Source: Lachnospiraceae bacterium
GTDB lineage: Bacteria; Bacillota; Clostridia; Lachnospirales; Lachnospiraceae
DNA: 48,613 nt
Assembly: GCA_017431345.1 (NCBI GenBank)
Contig: JAFRLH010000010.1
Span: 1 to 48,613, forward strand
Direction: 5' to 3'
Shown here: positions 29,799 to 37,825 of the stretch, piece by piece
Position numbering within the stretch: the first letter of the stretch is position 1
How the letters are laid out: each line of letters begins with the position of its first letter
Made by a program: the position numbers and the translations under genes
Notes under the pieces: model-generated
What the model was told of the DNA's origin: nothing
Databases searched by the model: none
The model's input: the letters and a program-made list of their open reading frames with translations, nothing else

Positions 29799-30584
29799 TT
29801 AGTGCCTCTGAAGTCGTTCCTGACGATCGGCGATGTTCCTGTAGATCATGTTGATACTGGACTCCTTTAAGCGGTTGTTCTCGCCCGGGAACAGTATCAG
29901 GTGGCAATGATGCGTTAGCCGCCCAATGAGAGCTGCTGTCATTTTTTGATCATAAAGAACGTTAACCCATCTGGAAAACTCCAGATTTGTATTAAGTATT
30001 ACAACCTTGGTCGGATCATCATTGATCTCTGACAAAAAGTCAAACAGTATGTTGATGCCGTCTCTGTCGTATGGGACGTAGCCGAATTCGTCAATCACAA
30101 AGATAGATGCCTTGATCAGCTTCTCCCGGAATGAGTCTAACTTGCCCGCCTTCATCTTGGATGACAAAGTATTGACCAACGCCGCTGTTCTGAAGAATCG
30201 TACAGGGATATCTCTCTTGCAGGCTGTCAGGCCTATACAAATCGAGAGCATTGTCTTTCCGGTCCCGGTTCCGCCATACATGATGATGTTTTTGTGTTCC
30301 TGCAGGAACTTTAATGATTCAAGTGTGTCAACGGTACAATCCTCCGGGAATTCTACTTCGTCTGCGCGGAACTGATCGAAGGTATACTGTACTGGGAACC
30401 TGGCATCTTTGATCAGGCTGTCGATATGTGCCTGATCTCGAAGTTCAATCTCTTTTTTGAGAAGATTATAAAGAAACTCGACGTGAGTCTCCCCCTCTGT
30501 GACTTCGGCTCTGTCAGCCATGGCTGACGCGATCTTAAGCCGCTTACAGAATGCAATGAGTTCATCATGGTAATTCTGAGGCAT
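29799..30584 (-). CDS. istB: IS21 helper ATPase IstB
   Basis: 261 residues, AAA+ (DnaA/DnaC-like) helper that assembles on DNA and directs the transposase to its target. Walker A GGTGTGKTMLS near residue 103, Walker B FVIDEFGYVP near 167, sensor LNTNLEFSRW and a C-terminal arginine-rich TAALIGRLTHHCHLILF. I chose ATG 30584 with AGGAGGTGA at correct spacing; a GTG at 30593 would sit on that site. The gene begins 6 bases before the istA stop on the opposite reading, the usual coupled arrangement. Confidence 0.95.
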   Translation of the reverse strand: MPQNYHDELIAFCKRLKIASAMADRAEVTEGETHVEFLYNLLKKEIELRDQAHIDSLIKDARFPVQYTFDQFRADEVEFPEDCTVDTLESLKFLQEHKNIIMYGGTGTGKTMLSICIGLTACKRDIPVRFFRTAALVNTLSSKMKAGKLDSFREKLIKASIFVIDEFGYVPYDRDGINILFDFLSEINDDPTKVVILNTNLEFSRWVNVLYDQKMTAALIGRLTHHCHLILFPGENNRLKESSINMIYRNIADRQERLQRH

Positions 30585-30589
30585 ATGGC

Positions 30590-32107
30590 TCACCTCCTGT
30601 CAAGGAAGCGGTCATAGTCTTCCAGATGCACCGGCATGGGGGCAAGGACCGGGATCAGGTCGTTGTCTGTCAGAGGCGGCAGCTGCGGTACATCAGAGAA
30701 GATACTGTTGTACAAACTCTTGAGACTGTCCGGATCATGAACTTCGTAACGGATTGCCTGCTCAACGGTATGGACTGCGCTGTCAAAACCAGCCAGTTCT
30801 GTCAGCTCTGACAGCATGTGAAGTACATCCTTCTTCTGCTTGCCGCTGCAGTTATTAAGATAACTCTGCATAGTAACAGGCATCATTTCATAAATGCCGG
30901 TGTTCTTCAGGGAACGAGGATGCCTGGAAATATATTCAAGGTACGGAATCCATTGCATACTGGACTGGTGGTCTTCACCATAAAGTCTGCGATGGCAGGT
31001 AATCTCGTGATAGTTGTCATCAAGGACAGTTACATACGTGGATGAAAGTCTTACGTTTACTGTTTTCAGCGCATATTTAGGAGCTGACGAGTATTCATGC
31101 CGGCCATTATTCAGAGTAAACCGACCATATCCGTCCGTATTCAGTCCGGTGATGATCCTGCTGGTGTCGAAACCGACAGATGGCATAGGCATAAGAGCCG
31201 CCTTGTCTGTCTTAAAAAGCTCGGAAATATTTGACTGCTTATAGTAGTGAGGCCGGTTCTGATCACGGTCCAGCAGCTCCAAAAGCTCCATGTTATAGAA
31301 GGTAAGCTCATCAAACCTGGGTACCGGAACCAGATAGTTCCGCCGCACATATCCTACTTTGTTTTCGACACTGCCCTTTTCATGCCCTTCATTCGGATTC
31401 ATGAACACAGCTTTGAATCCGTAATGCTCCTTGAATCGGCAGAAGCGTTCCGTGAGGTTGCGGCCGCCTCCTTTGATGATGTTGGTTACTATAGAAGATG
31501 CGTTGTCAAACCAGATTTCGTGCGGAACTCCGCCGATATGACTGAAGATCGCGCTCAGGCCTTCAAGAAGGCACTCTGTATTTTCTCCGTAGAACAGCTG
31601 CAGATATGCTGCATTGCTCCAGGGGAAGGAGAGCACGAGATATTTTCCATAGAAAAGTCTGCCGCGTTCATAGAATTCGGCACTGCCAAAGTCGGCTTGC
31701 GCTTCACCCGGTTGGTGCTCCAGGGGAAGAAAACCTTCGCAGCGTTTGAGATTCAATGCATCCTTACGGGATTTCACATACTCCGCCACCAGTCGGTATG
31801 AACAGTCAAATCCCTGAACCTCCGTGGTAAGCCGTTTGTAAACCTTCATAGCAGTATGCCGCTGTTTCCGACGATGGCTTTTATCTTCTTCTAGCCAGCT
31901 GTCTATCAACGCTTTATAGGGATCCAGCTTGGGACAGAATGGTTTTGCGGAAACAGGTAACGGCAGTGGCTCATTGAAGTCTGCCATGTCTACATATTTG
32001 GCTATGGTTTTCCAGTTGTGACCTGTGGTTTCTGCGATTTCAGATATATTGTATCCTTGTTCGTAATACAGTTCTCTGATATAATGTATCTGATCCATTG
32101 TTAGCAT
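30590..32107 (-). CDS. istA: IS21 transposase IstA
   Basis: 505 residues. N-terminal HTH (YYEQGYNISEIAETTGHNWK), then a DDE integrase core with GEAQADFGSAEFY (first Asp), EIWFDNASS (second Asp) and NEGHEKGSVENKVGY (Glu), and a C-terminal beta-barrel-like region. It catalyses strand transfer together with IstB. AAGGAGGAAGGAGT precedes the ATG. Full length and undamaged. Confidence 0.95.
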   Translation of the reverse strand: MLTMDQIHYIRELYYEQGYNISEIAETTGHNWKTIAKYVDMADFNEPLPLPVSAKPFCPKLDPYKALIDSWLEEDKSHRRKQRHTAMKVYKRLTTEVQGFDCSYRLVAEYVKSRKDALNLKRCEGFLPLEHQPGEAQADFGSAEFYERGRLFYGKYLVLSFPWSNAAYLQLFYGENTECLLEGLSAIFSHIGGVPHEIWFDNASSIVTNIIKGGGRNLTERFCRFKEHYGFKAVFMNPNEGHEKGSVENKVGYVRRNYLVPVPRFDELTFYNMELLELLDRDQNRPHYYKQSNISELFKTDKAALMPMPSVGFDTSRIITGLNTDGYGRFTLNNGRHEYSSAPKYALKTVNVRLSSTYVTVLDDNYHEITCHRRLYGEDHQSSMQWIPYLEYISRHPRSLKNTGIYEMMPVTMQSYLNNCSGKQKKDVLHMLSELTELAGFDSAVHTVEQAIRYEVHDPDSLKSLYNSIFSDVPQLPPLTDNDLIPVLAPMPVHLEDYDRFLDRR

Positions 32108-32208
32108 ACTCCTTCCTCCTTATGTCATGATTGGCTATATAACATAAGGTTAATGGCTTAGGATTATGTCTGCAATGGATTTTTATATCGTAATGGTGTT
32201 AAGAATCC

Positions 32209-32238
32209 CCTGCAATTTTCTCCAAAATGGAGATGCAA
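32209..32238 (-). repeat. IS21 internal terminal repeat, right
   Basis: Perfect inverse copy of 29708-29737, with further related units toward the right end (TTGCAGAGCAAAACGGAGAA). Confidence 0.9.
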
Positions 32239-32289
32239 TATTCTCCGTTTTGCTCTGCAATTTTTGGTAATTACATTATGCAATTAATA

Positions 32290-32298
32290 AAATTCAAG
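32290..32298. repeat. IS21 target-site duplication, right
   Basis: AAATTCAAG next to the right IS end; same as 29648-29656. Joining the flanks restores the transporter frame. Confidence 0.85.
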
Positions 32299-32604
32299 AC
32301 AGGGATCGACGCGATCGGTATGGGCAATGCCGGAACCTCCGCCGCGCAGAAACTCGGTCTTGGACTCGGCGTGGCCATATTTGGCGGAGCAATGGCATTG
32401 GCCGGTCTCGACGGCGTAAAAGCTGCGCAGGGGATCGCGCAGACGGAAATTGTAATAACGACGATCCGCGCATTCTACAACTGGATCCCGATGGTCCTGT
32501 CAATTATTCTGTTTGTTGCCTTCGTGACTACGTTTCATCTTGAACGCGACATGGAGGAGCTGCGCAGGGAAAAGAGAAGAGAAAAGCGCAGGGAAAAGAG
32601 ATGA
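32290..32604 (+). pseudogene. GPH-family sugar transporter, 3' part
   Basis: About 104 codons continuing in frame from the 5' part: KFKTGIDAIGMGNAGTSAAQ, then LGLGVAIFGGAMALAGLDG and a last membrane helix, ending in a basic repeat KRREKRREKR. The joined gene would give about 474 residues, the normal length for the family. Restoring the sequence across the target duplication reconnects ITYGKF to KTGIDA without loss. Confidence 0.9.
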
Positions 32605-32654
32605 CATGATCCGGCGAGGATTTTTGGGAACAATAAGCAAATGGATATTTGGTC

Positions 32655-33710
32655 ATGAGCAGCAGTGAAAATAAAAAACCGAACAGGATATCTAAAATCC
32701 CGATCATCATTGTATGTATAATCGGCATTCTTTGCGCTGAGAGGATGTACCAGGAACGGAGTATGCAGCAGACTTTTGACAGCGTTCTCGAAAAGATGAA
32801 CAGCCGCAGCGAGGACTGGGAACCGTACAATCGGGTGACAGATCCAACTGCTGAAATCTATGGTTGGTCTAAAGTCGGAGAGGTCAATGATGAAAAAGCA
32901 ATACTCTATGATTACCTGAAAGCGCTGTCCTATGATCATCCGTATTACAGCGGGAGAGAGTCACAAGATGCACTGGAGTGGCAGCATTACTATATGGATT
33001 ATTGTATCCCCCCGTTGTACAGCGGTTATTACAGCGGGGAGATCGCGAAGTACAGAGAAAAGATCAATAAACGCTACAAAAGGCTGCGGGAAGTACAGAA
33101 GTTTTATGAAGGACGGAACTGTACAAAATTCGGATGCAAGTATAGCTGTGCCATAGAAGTCATAGCAGATGGCAGGATCAATGGCTATGACTACTGCTGG
33201 ACGCATAAGTGTTCTGAGAACGGCTGCGGCGCGGCCAGAACGACGGAGGACTATTGCACTGAGCATACGCCCAATAAGAGAATCTGCGCTTTCGAGAATT
33301 GTACCGAGCTTGCCTATTACGCGGATGGCGATTATTGTTACGAACATACCTGTAAATATCACAGCTGCCGGAATATGGTCTGCAGGGTGAACAGGGTTAT
33401 GCAGGAAGCCTGCAAAGATCATTGGAAACTGTATAACGAGGAGCAGATGCAGAAGAGAATAAAAGAGGCAGAGAAAAGCAGGGAGGCTGAAAAGAAGAAT
33501 AAAAAGAGCGCCGGAGGGAAATCCAGCGGCAGTTCCTATTATAAATCCTATAAATCAGGGAGTTCCGGCGGCAGTAAGCTTGATCCGTTCGACGTCCACG
33601 ATTTTGATGATCCGGATGATTTCGCGGATGAGTGGGCAGAGGATTTCGGCGATGGAAACTTCGACGACGGCTGGGACGATGCCTGGGATTACTGGCAGGA
33701 AAATCAATAG
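32655..33710 (+). CDS. membrane-anchored Cys/His-repeat protein
   Basis: 351 residues. One N-terminal membrane segment at about 14-27 (IPIIIVCIIGILCA). The middle (about 150-265) has repeated Cys/His units: CTKFGCKYSC, GYDYCWTHKCSENGC, EDYCTEHTPNKRICAFENC, GDYCYEHTCKYHSC. The common unit is YC-x2-H-x(1-6)-C-x(3-4)-C, so several structural zinc sites are likely. A Lys/Glu-rich stretch and a Ser/Gly/Tyr-rich spacer lead to a very acidic C-terminus (DVHDFDDPDDFADEWAEDFG). ATG at 32655 has no clear ribosome site. Not recognised as a named family. Shares a terminator with the convergent sugar-binding gene. Confidence 0.7.
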   Translation: MSSSENKKPNRISKIPIIIVCIIGILCAERMYQERSMQQTFDSVLEKMNSRSEDWEPYNRVTDPTAEIYGWSKVGEVNDEKAILYDYLKALSYDHPYYSGRESQDALEWQHYYMDYCIPPLYSGYYSGEIAKYREKINKRYKRLREVQKFYEGRNCTKFGCKYSCAIEVIADGRINGYDYCWTHKCSENGCGAARTTEDYCTEHTPNKRICAFENCTELAYYADGDYCYEHTCKYHSCRNMVCRVNRVMQEACKDHWKLYNEEQMQKRIKEAEKSREAEKKNKKSAGGKSSGSSYYKSYKSGSSGGSKLDPFDVHDFDDPDDFADEWAEDFGDGNFDDGWDDAWDYWQENQ

Positions 33711-33716
33711 AAGAAT

Positions 33717-33754
33717 GAAACGGAGGGGATGGATCATCCCCTCCTGTTTCTTTT
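33717..33754. terminator. bidirectional terminator
   Basis: GAAACGGAGGGGATG-GAT-CATCCCCTCCTGTTTC with one mismatch (33717-33750), followed by TTTTCTT on the + strand and A-rich sequence on the other side. It serves two convergent genes. Confidence 0.9.
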
Positions 33755-33755
33755 C

Positions 33756-35318
33756 TTACTTCAGAATATCTGATGTATATCTGCCGTCTTCGACCAGCTT
33801 TGAAACATTCTCCGCTGTGATTATGCTCAGATCTGCATAGTGGGTAGGCACCATGATCTTTCCATTGGTCTCGCGCGTGTTCACAGCCGGATCTTCTCCC
33901 TTGGACATGGATTTGATGGCGGAGACCGTAAGATCTACCAGATCGTCGGTGTCCTTGTATACGGACATGGACTGTCTGCCGTGAAGGATGTTTCTTACAT
34001 TCTCATAGTCGCAGTCCTGCCCTGTGATGATCGGCCACTTTCCCTTGTACCCTGAGCCGACCAGGGCATTGGTCACGCCGAGAGCTGTTGAATCGTTGGG
34101 ACACAGCCAGGCATCGATCCGGGCTCCGCTGCTGTAATAGTTTGAAATGATTTTCGCAGCACGTTCCTGGGCTTTGTCGGTCTCCCATCCGGGCGTCGCG
34201 GCATGGCTGTAGTCGACCTGCTTTGACAGAACTTTCAGCTTTCCGCTGTCGATATAAGGCTGGAGTACACTCATTGCCCCGTTATAAAAGACGCCTGCTA
34301 CTCCGTCACCCGGATCACCAGCCGAGATCTCGAGGTTGAAAGGCCCTGCTGCTTTGTCGAGGTTCAGTTTGTCTTTAATATAATTGCCCTGCAATTTGCC
34401 GATATCGTAGTTGCTGAAAGTGACATAGTAGGAAACCGCGTCCGTATCCCACAGCAAACGGTCGAAGGATAGCACAGGGATTTTCTTCTTTTTGGCGATC
34501 TGCAGGGTGCTTTCCAGAGCAGCGCTGTCGATCGGAGCGACCACCAGAGCCTGGCATCCGCCAGCGATCATATTCTGGAGCTGCTCGTTCTGCACAGCCT
34601 TATCGTTATCAGCGAAATAAAGCTCCGCTTCAAAGCCATTTTCCTTCAACTGCTCTTCCAGTTTCTGCCCGTCCCCTTGCCAGCGCCTGGAAGCAGCGGT
34701 GGGCATGGAGATGCCGACCTTGGTGATGGGTTTCATTTTCTTTACGGTGATGGTGACAGAAGCTTTCTTTTTGCTTCCATCCGCTGCGGTGGCGGTGATC
34801 TTTGCTTCGCCCACGCCTACGGCGGTCACTTTTCCTTTTTTGTCGACTTTAGCAACTTTCGTATTGCTGCTCTTCCAGGTGACGCTCTTGGCAGCACCGG
34901 AAGGCGTGATCGTTGCCTTCAGTGTGACCGTCTTCTTATCAGCAAGGATCAATTCTTTGGTCGGAGCAGAAATCTTTACGGATTTGACGGCTTTTTTCCT
35001 GACCGTCATTTTCCATTTCTTTTTCAAAGATTTTTTTGCCTTGGAAACTGCGGTGATGGTGACCTTCCCGGGCTTTACTCCTTTTACCACGCCTTTGGAG
35101 GAGACCGTCGCGACCTTTTTATTGCTGCTCTTCCAGGTGACCTTCTGGTTGGCTTTGAGGGTGACTTTTTTCCCCTTCGCTACAGACTTGGAACCCTCAA
35201 TCTTGACTGCTTTGGCTTTCGCAAAAGCAGCGGAGGGAATCATTGCAATTCCGGCAAGAAGCAATAATAACAAAAGCAGTACTCCGGACAAATGAATGAT
35301 TTTCCGCTCAGTTTTCAT
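33756..35318 (-). CDS. sugar-binding protein with two bacterial Ig-like domains
   Basis: 520 residues. Signal peptide ends AAFA (about residue 34), no lipobox. Two BIG_2 Ig-like repeats follow, at about 36-108 and 113-193, each with VTWKSSNKKVATV / VTWKSSNTKVAKV. The remaining 325 residues are a type I periplasmic-binding fold (Peripla_BP_4; XylF/ChvE-like): ISMPTAASRRWQGDGQKLEE, VVAPIDSAALESTL, DAWLCPNDSTALGVTNAL, GQDCDYENV. Ligand probably a monosaccharide. Such receptors are normally lipid-anchored and encoded beside an ABC ATPase and permease; neither is here. The lack of a lipid anchor and the added Ig domains suggest a cell-wall-associated receptor. Confidence 0.88.
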   Translation of the reverse strand: MKTERKIIHLSGVLLLLLLLLAGIAMIPSAAFAKAKAVKIEGSKSVAKGKKVTLKANQKVTWKSSNKKVATVSSKGVVKGVKPGKVTITAVSKAKKSLKKKWKMTVRKKAVKSVKISAPTKELILADKKTVTLKATITPSGAAKSVTWKSSNTKVAKVDKKGKVTAVGVGEAKITATAADGSKKKASVTITVKKMKPITKVGISMPTAASRRWQGDGQKLEEQLKENGFEAELYFADNDKAVQNEQLQNMIAGGCQALVVAPIDSAALESTLQIAKKKKIPVLSFDRLLWDTDAVSYYVTFSNYDIGKLQGNYIKDKLNLDKAAGPFNLEISAGDPGDGVAGVFYNGAMSVLQPYIDSGKLKVLSKQVDYSHAATPGWETDKAQERAAKIISNYYSSGARIDAWLCPNDSTALGVTNALVGSGYKGKWPIITGQDCDYENVRNILHGRQSMSVYKDTDDLVDLTVSAIKSMSKGEDPAVNTRETNGKIMVPTHYADLSIITAENVSKLVEDGRYTSDILK

Positions 35319-35355
35319 TTGTATACCTCCCTATTGAACATAGTAATATATCTGT

Positions 35356-35383
35356 AGTATAACAATTATCACGATATTATCAA
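35356..35383 (-). promoter_or_regulatory. promoter of the sugar-binding protein gene
   Basis: Minus-strand TTGATA (35378-35383), 16-base spacer, TATACT (35356-35361), 38 bases before the start codon. Confidence 0.7.
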
Positions 35384-35422
35384 GACTGATAAATTAATAA
35401 TCCCCGGGGTTGAAAAAAGAAT

Positions 35423-35484
35423 TTGTTTCGTGTATCATTTTTCATATAAAAATTGAGGAGGGGACCATCATCCCCTCTTCTTTT
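35423..35484 (+). promoter_or_regulatory. promoter and start-site hairpin of the methyltransferase gene
   Basis: TTGTTT (35423-35428), 16-base spacer, TATAAA (35445-35450). Right at the expected start there is a strong hairpin GAGGGGA-CCATCA-TCCCCTC (about 35457-35476) followed by TTCTTTTG, which looks like a terminator before the gene. It may attenuate transcription or stabilise the 5' end. Confidence 0.6.
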
Positions 35485-35506
35485 GTACATTTGGATGGAA
35501 GAAACA

Positions 35507-36121
35507 ATGAATCAATCAGATCAGACCCTGAAGTATTATGAAGAAAACGCAGAGAACTTTGCATCAGATACCGTTGCGGCAGATATGAGCGATGCCAGGC
35601 AGCGGTTCCTGCAATGCCTGCCGCAGCAGGCCCGCATCCTTGATTTTGGCTGCGGTTCCGGCAGGGATACAAAGTTCTTTCTGGACAGCGGATTTGCGGC
35701 AGATGCGGTCGACGGATCTCCGGAACTTTGCCGGATCGCTTCAGAGTATACCGGGATCGATGTAAAGCAGATGCTTTTTCAGGAGCTTGATGCGGAAGAC
35801 GTCTATGACGGCGTCTGGGCGTGTTCATCGATCCTTCATCTGCCGAAGGAGGAACTGAAAGATGTGCTTGGCCGGATCGCGATCGCATTGAAGGAGGGCG
35901 GGATCCTCTACACTTCCTTCAAATACGGTACATTTGAAGGACTCCGCAGCGGGAGATATTTCACGGATTTCACAGAAGAGTCCCTGCGGGATTTCTGGGG
36001 AGAAATTCCTGCGCTCGAACTGCTGGAGACATGGATTACGCACGATGTTCGTCCCGGGAGAGAGGATGAGCGATGGATCAATCTGCTGGCCGTACGGTGT
36101 GGGGAGGATATTTGTAAATGA
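35507..36121 (+). CDS. SAM-dependent class I methyltransferase
   Basis: 204 residues. Rossmann methyltransferase with motif I ILDFGCGSGRDTKFFLDSGF (about 42-61), the acidic AVDGSPELC near 67, WACSSILHLPKEEL near 105, and GGILYTSFKYG. The N-terminus (LKYYEENAENFASDTV) is typical of small-molecule methyltransferases of the Tam/UbiE type. ATG 35507 has GGATGGAAG upstream; ATG 35495 is the alternative. Substrate unknown. The short acidic gene follows within 25 bases. Confidence 0.88.
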   Translation: MNQSDQTLKYYEENAENFASDTVAADMSDARQRFLQCLPQQARILDFGCGSGRDTKFFLDSGFAADAVDGSPELCRIASEYTGIDVKQMLFQELDAEDVYDGVWACSSILHLPKEELKDVLGRIAIALKEGGILYTSFKYGTFEGLRSGRYFTDFTEESLRDFWGEIPALELLETWITHDVRPGREDERWINLLAVRCGEDICK

Positions 36122-36145
36122 TCAGGATTGAAGGAGGATCATAAC

Positions 36146-36391
36146 ATGGTGCAGACTGTGATCGGAATTAATTCGGCGATGATGCGGAGGAAGGAAGAGA
36201 AAAAGATGGATTATAAAAAAGAACTGCAGGGAATCATTGATCAGGTGGAGGCTGCAAAGAACCGCCTGGCGGAAGTGACGATGGCGATGGATCTGGACGA
36301 TCTGGAGGTGGATGACCTGGATGAAGCGCTGGATGCGCTGGACGACGCGATCGATATCATGACAGAGGCGATGGAAGAGGAAGAAGAGTGA
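36146..36391 (+). CDS. small acidic coiled-coil protein
   Basis: 81 residues. Helical throughout (YKKELQGIIDQVEAAKNRLA), becoming strongly acidic at the end (LDDLEVDDLDEALDALDD, then a Glu run). Excellent AAGGAGG before the ATG. Not recognised; likely a cytoplasmic structural or regulatory partner protein. Confidence 0.65.
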   Translation: MVQTVIGINSAMMRRKEEKKMDYKKELQGIIDQVEAAKNRLAEVTMAMDLDDLEVDDLDEALDALDDAIDIMTEAMEEEEE

Positions 36392-36592
36392 CATTGGGAT
36401 GGTTCTTGTGTCACGATCCCCAGTGTCTCTTTTTACCATACGAGTTTCGTATCATAACGGAAACATATTTAGTATTTTGAAAAATGAATAACTTATGCTA
36501 TCTTATAATCGTACCCGGGAACAAACAAATGAATTCAGGAAGATACGGAATATAAGCCTCAGCATCAACGAATGCAGGAAGGAGAATCTGTT

Positions 36593-36658
36593 ATGAAGAA
36601 ATTATTTGAATTGTTCAGTGACTATTATAAGAGCTTTTCCCATCTTGAGGGCTGCTGA
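36593..36658 (+). CDS. 21-residue small ORF before LysR gene
   Basis: MKKLFELFSDYYKSFSHLEG followed by Cys and stop. AGGAAGGAG lies about 8 bases before its ATG, a TATAAT at about 36502 lies upstream, and a strong terminator follows 30 bases after the stop. It therefore has a complete transcription unit. It could be a leader peptide, a small amphipathic peptide or a peptide-coding small RNA. The rest of the 36392-36756 interval holds no other gene. Confidence 0.5.
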   Translation: MKKLFELFSDYYKSFSHLEGC

Positions 36659-36688
36659 CAGCCGGCAGATAAACAGACTGAAACCGGA

Positions 36689-36728
36689 ATCGGGGATCCC
36701 GTCCTGTGAGGGGGGATCCCCGATTTTT
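36689..36728 (+). terminator. Rho-independent terminator between small ORF and LysR gene
   Basis: Perfect 12-bp stem ATCGGGGATCCC/GGGATCCCCGAT (36689-36700/36713-36724) followed by TTTT. Located only 28 bases before the LysR start, so read-through would decide LysR expression unless another promoter exists. Confidence 0.9.
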
Positions 36729-36756
36729 CGCATAAACAAGAACAGGGGGAAAATTT

Positions 36757-37707
36757 ATGGATCTGCGTGCGCTGCATTATTTTGTCGTTGTTGCGGAAGA
36801 ACTGAATATCACAAGGGCGGCAGAGCGGCTGAACATGAGCCAGCCGCCGCTTTCCGGCCAGATCAAAAGCCTGGAAGAGGAGCTGGGCGTGCAGCTGTTC
36901 ATCCGGGGAAAACGTCATCTTACCATAACGGACGCCGGCATGCTTCTCTATCGCAGGGCGCGGCAGATCCTGGAGCTTTCCGAACAGACGGAGCAGGAAC
37001 TCCGGTCACTGGAAGGTCTCTCGGGAGATCTGAATATCAGTCTCGTAGAGGGACGGGCGCCTTACCTGCTTGCCAGATGGATCGCGGGCTTTTATTCGGA
37101 ATATCCGCGGGTAGCGTTTCATCTGTGGAACGGCAGCGGGGATGAAGTGATGGAACGTATTCACCGGGGGCTTGCAGACCTGGCGCTCGTAGCTGCGCCG
37201 TACAACGCGGAACATCTGGAAGGGATCAGCGTCGGCCGAGAGCCGTGGGTCGCCATGATGTCAAAGGATCATCCGCTTGCGAAGGAGGAAGGACGTTTTA
37301 TCCGGCTGAAAGAACTGGCGGGCCAGACATTGTTTGTCCCGAACCGACGTTCCAGGGTGGAATCCATTAAAGCATGGTTCGCGGAAATCGGAGAGGAACC
37401 TCTGATAGCCGGAAACCTGGCAAATTATATAGACGCCATGGCGCTTACCGAGCTGAATGCCGGCATCTGCATTTATCCCATGACCACCTACTGCGATAAT
37501 GACCTGATCGTAAAGAAGATCATCACCGAAAGCGAGCGTCAGGTGGAGTATGCACTGGTATGGAAAAGGAATGAGCATTTGACGGAGATTCAGCAGGAAT
37601 TTGTCAACTATGTCCGGGATTGTCTGGAAGAGGAGCAGAAAGGAACGCAGCCGTACCGGATCCCGGAAGGGGAATATCTGCCGCCGGAAGAGACGGAATA
37701 TTTGTAG
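36757..37707 (+). CDS. LysR-family transcriptional regulator
   Basis: 316 residues. N-terminal winged HTH: MDLRALHYFVVVAEELNITR, AAERLNMSQPPLSGQIKSLE, GVQLFIRGKRHLTITDAGML. The effector-binding domain (about 90-295) is of the common type (LNISLVEGRAPYLLARWIAG, VAMMSKDHPLAKEEG, GICIYPMTTYC). It controls genes in response to a small ligand, usually a neighbouring divergent operon, but no divergent gene is adjacent here. Ribosome site AGGGGGAAAA before the ATG. Confidence 0.95.
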   Translation: MDLRALHYFVVVAEELNITRAAERLNMSQPPLSGQIKSLEEELGVQLFIRGKRHLTITDAGMLLYRRARQILELSEQTEQELRSLEGLSGDLNISLVEGRAPYLLARWIAGFYSEYPRVAFHLWNGSGDEVMERIHRGLADLALVAAPYNAEHLEGISVGREPWVAMMSKDHPLAKEEGRFIRLKELAGQTLFVPNRRSRVESIKAWFAEIGEEPLIAGNLANYIDAMALTELNAGICIYPMTTYCDNDLIVKKIITESERQVEYALVWKRNEHLTEIQQEFVNYVRDCLEEEQKGTQPYRIPEGEYLPPEETEYL

Positions 37708-37825
37708 GACGACAACCATTTACAATAATGCGAAAATACATTACAATTTGAAGTGTATTCTGCGGCAGTCTGTAATAAAAGGATTCGACGCGGAATGAAA
37801 ACAGACAGGGATTTAAGGAGGAGAA

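Larger units (their letters stand above)
29657..32289 (-). mobile_element. IS21-family insertion sequence
   Basis: About 2.63 kb with the two typical overlapping-operon genes istA and istB on the minus strand. Left end begins TGTTTTTTGCAACC; the right end on the other strand begins TATTAATTGCATAA, so the outermost bases are only partly alike. Inner terminal repeats are strong (see repeats). The flanks carry a 9-base identity AAATTCAAG (8 bp if one A is chance) as target duplication. Both genes are open, so it is probably active. Confidence 0.92.
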
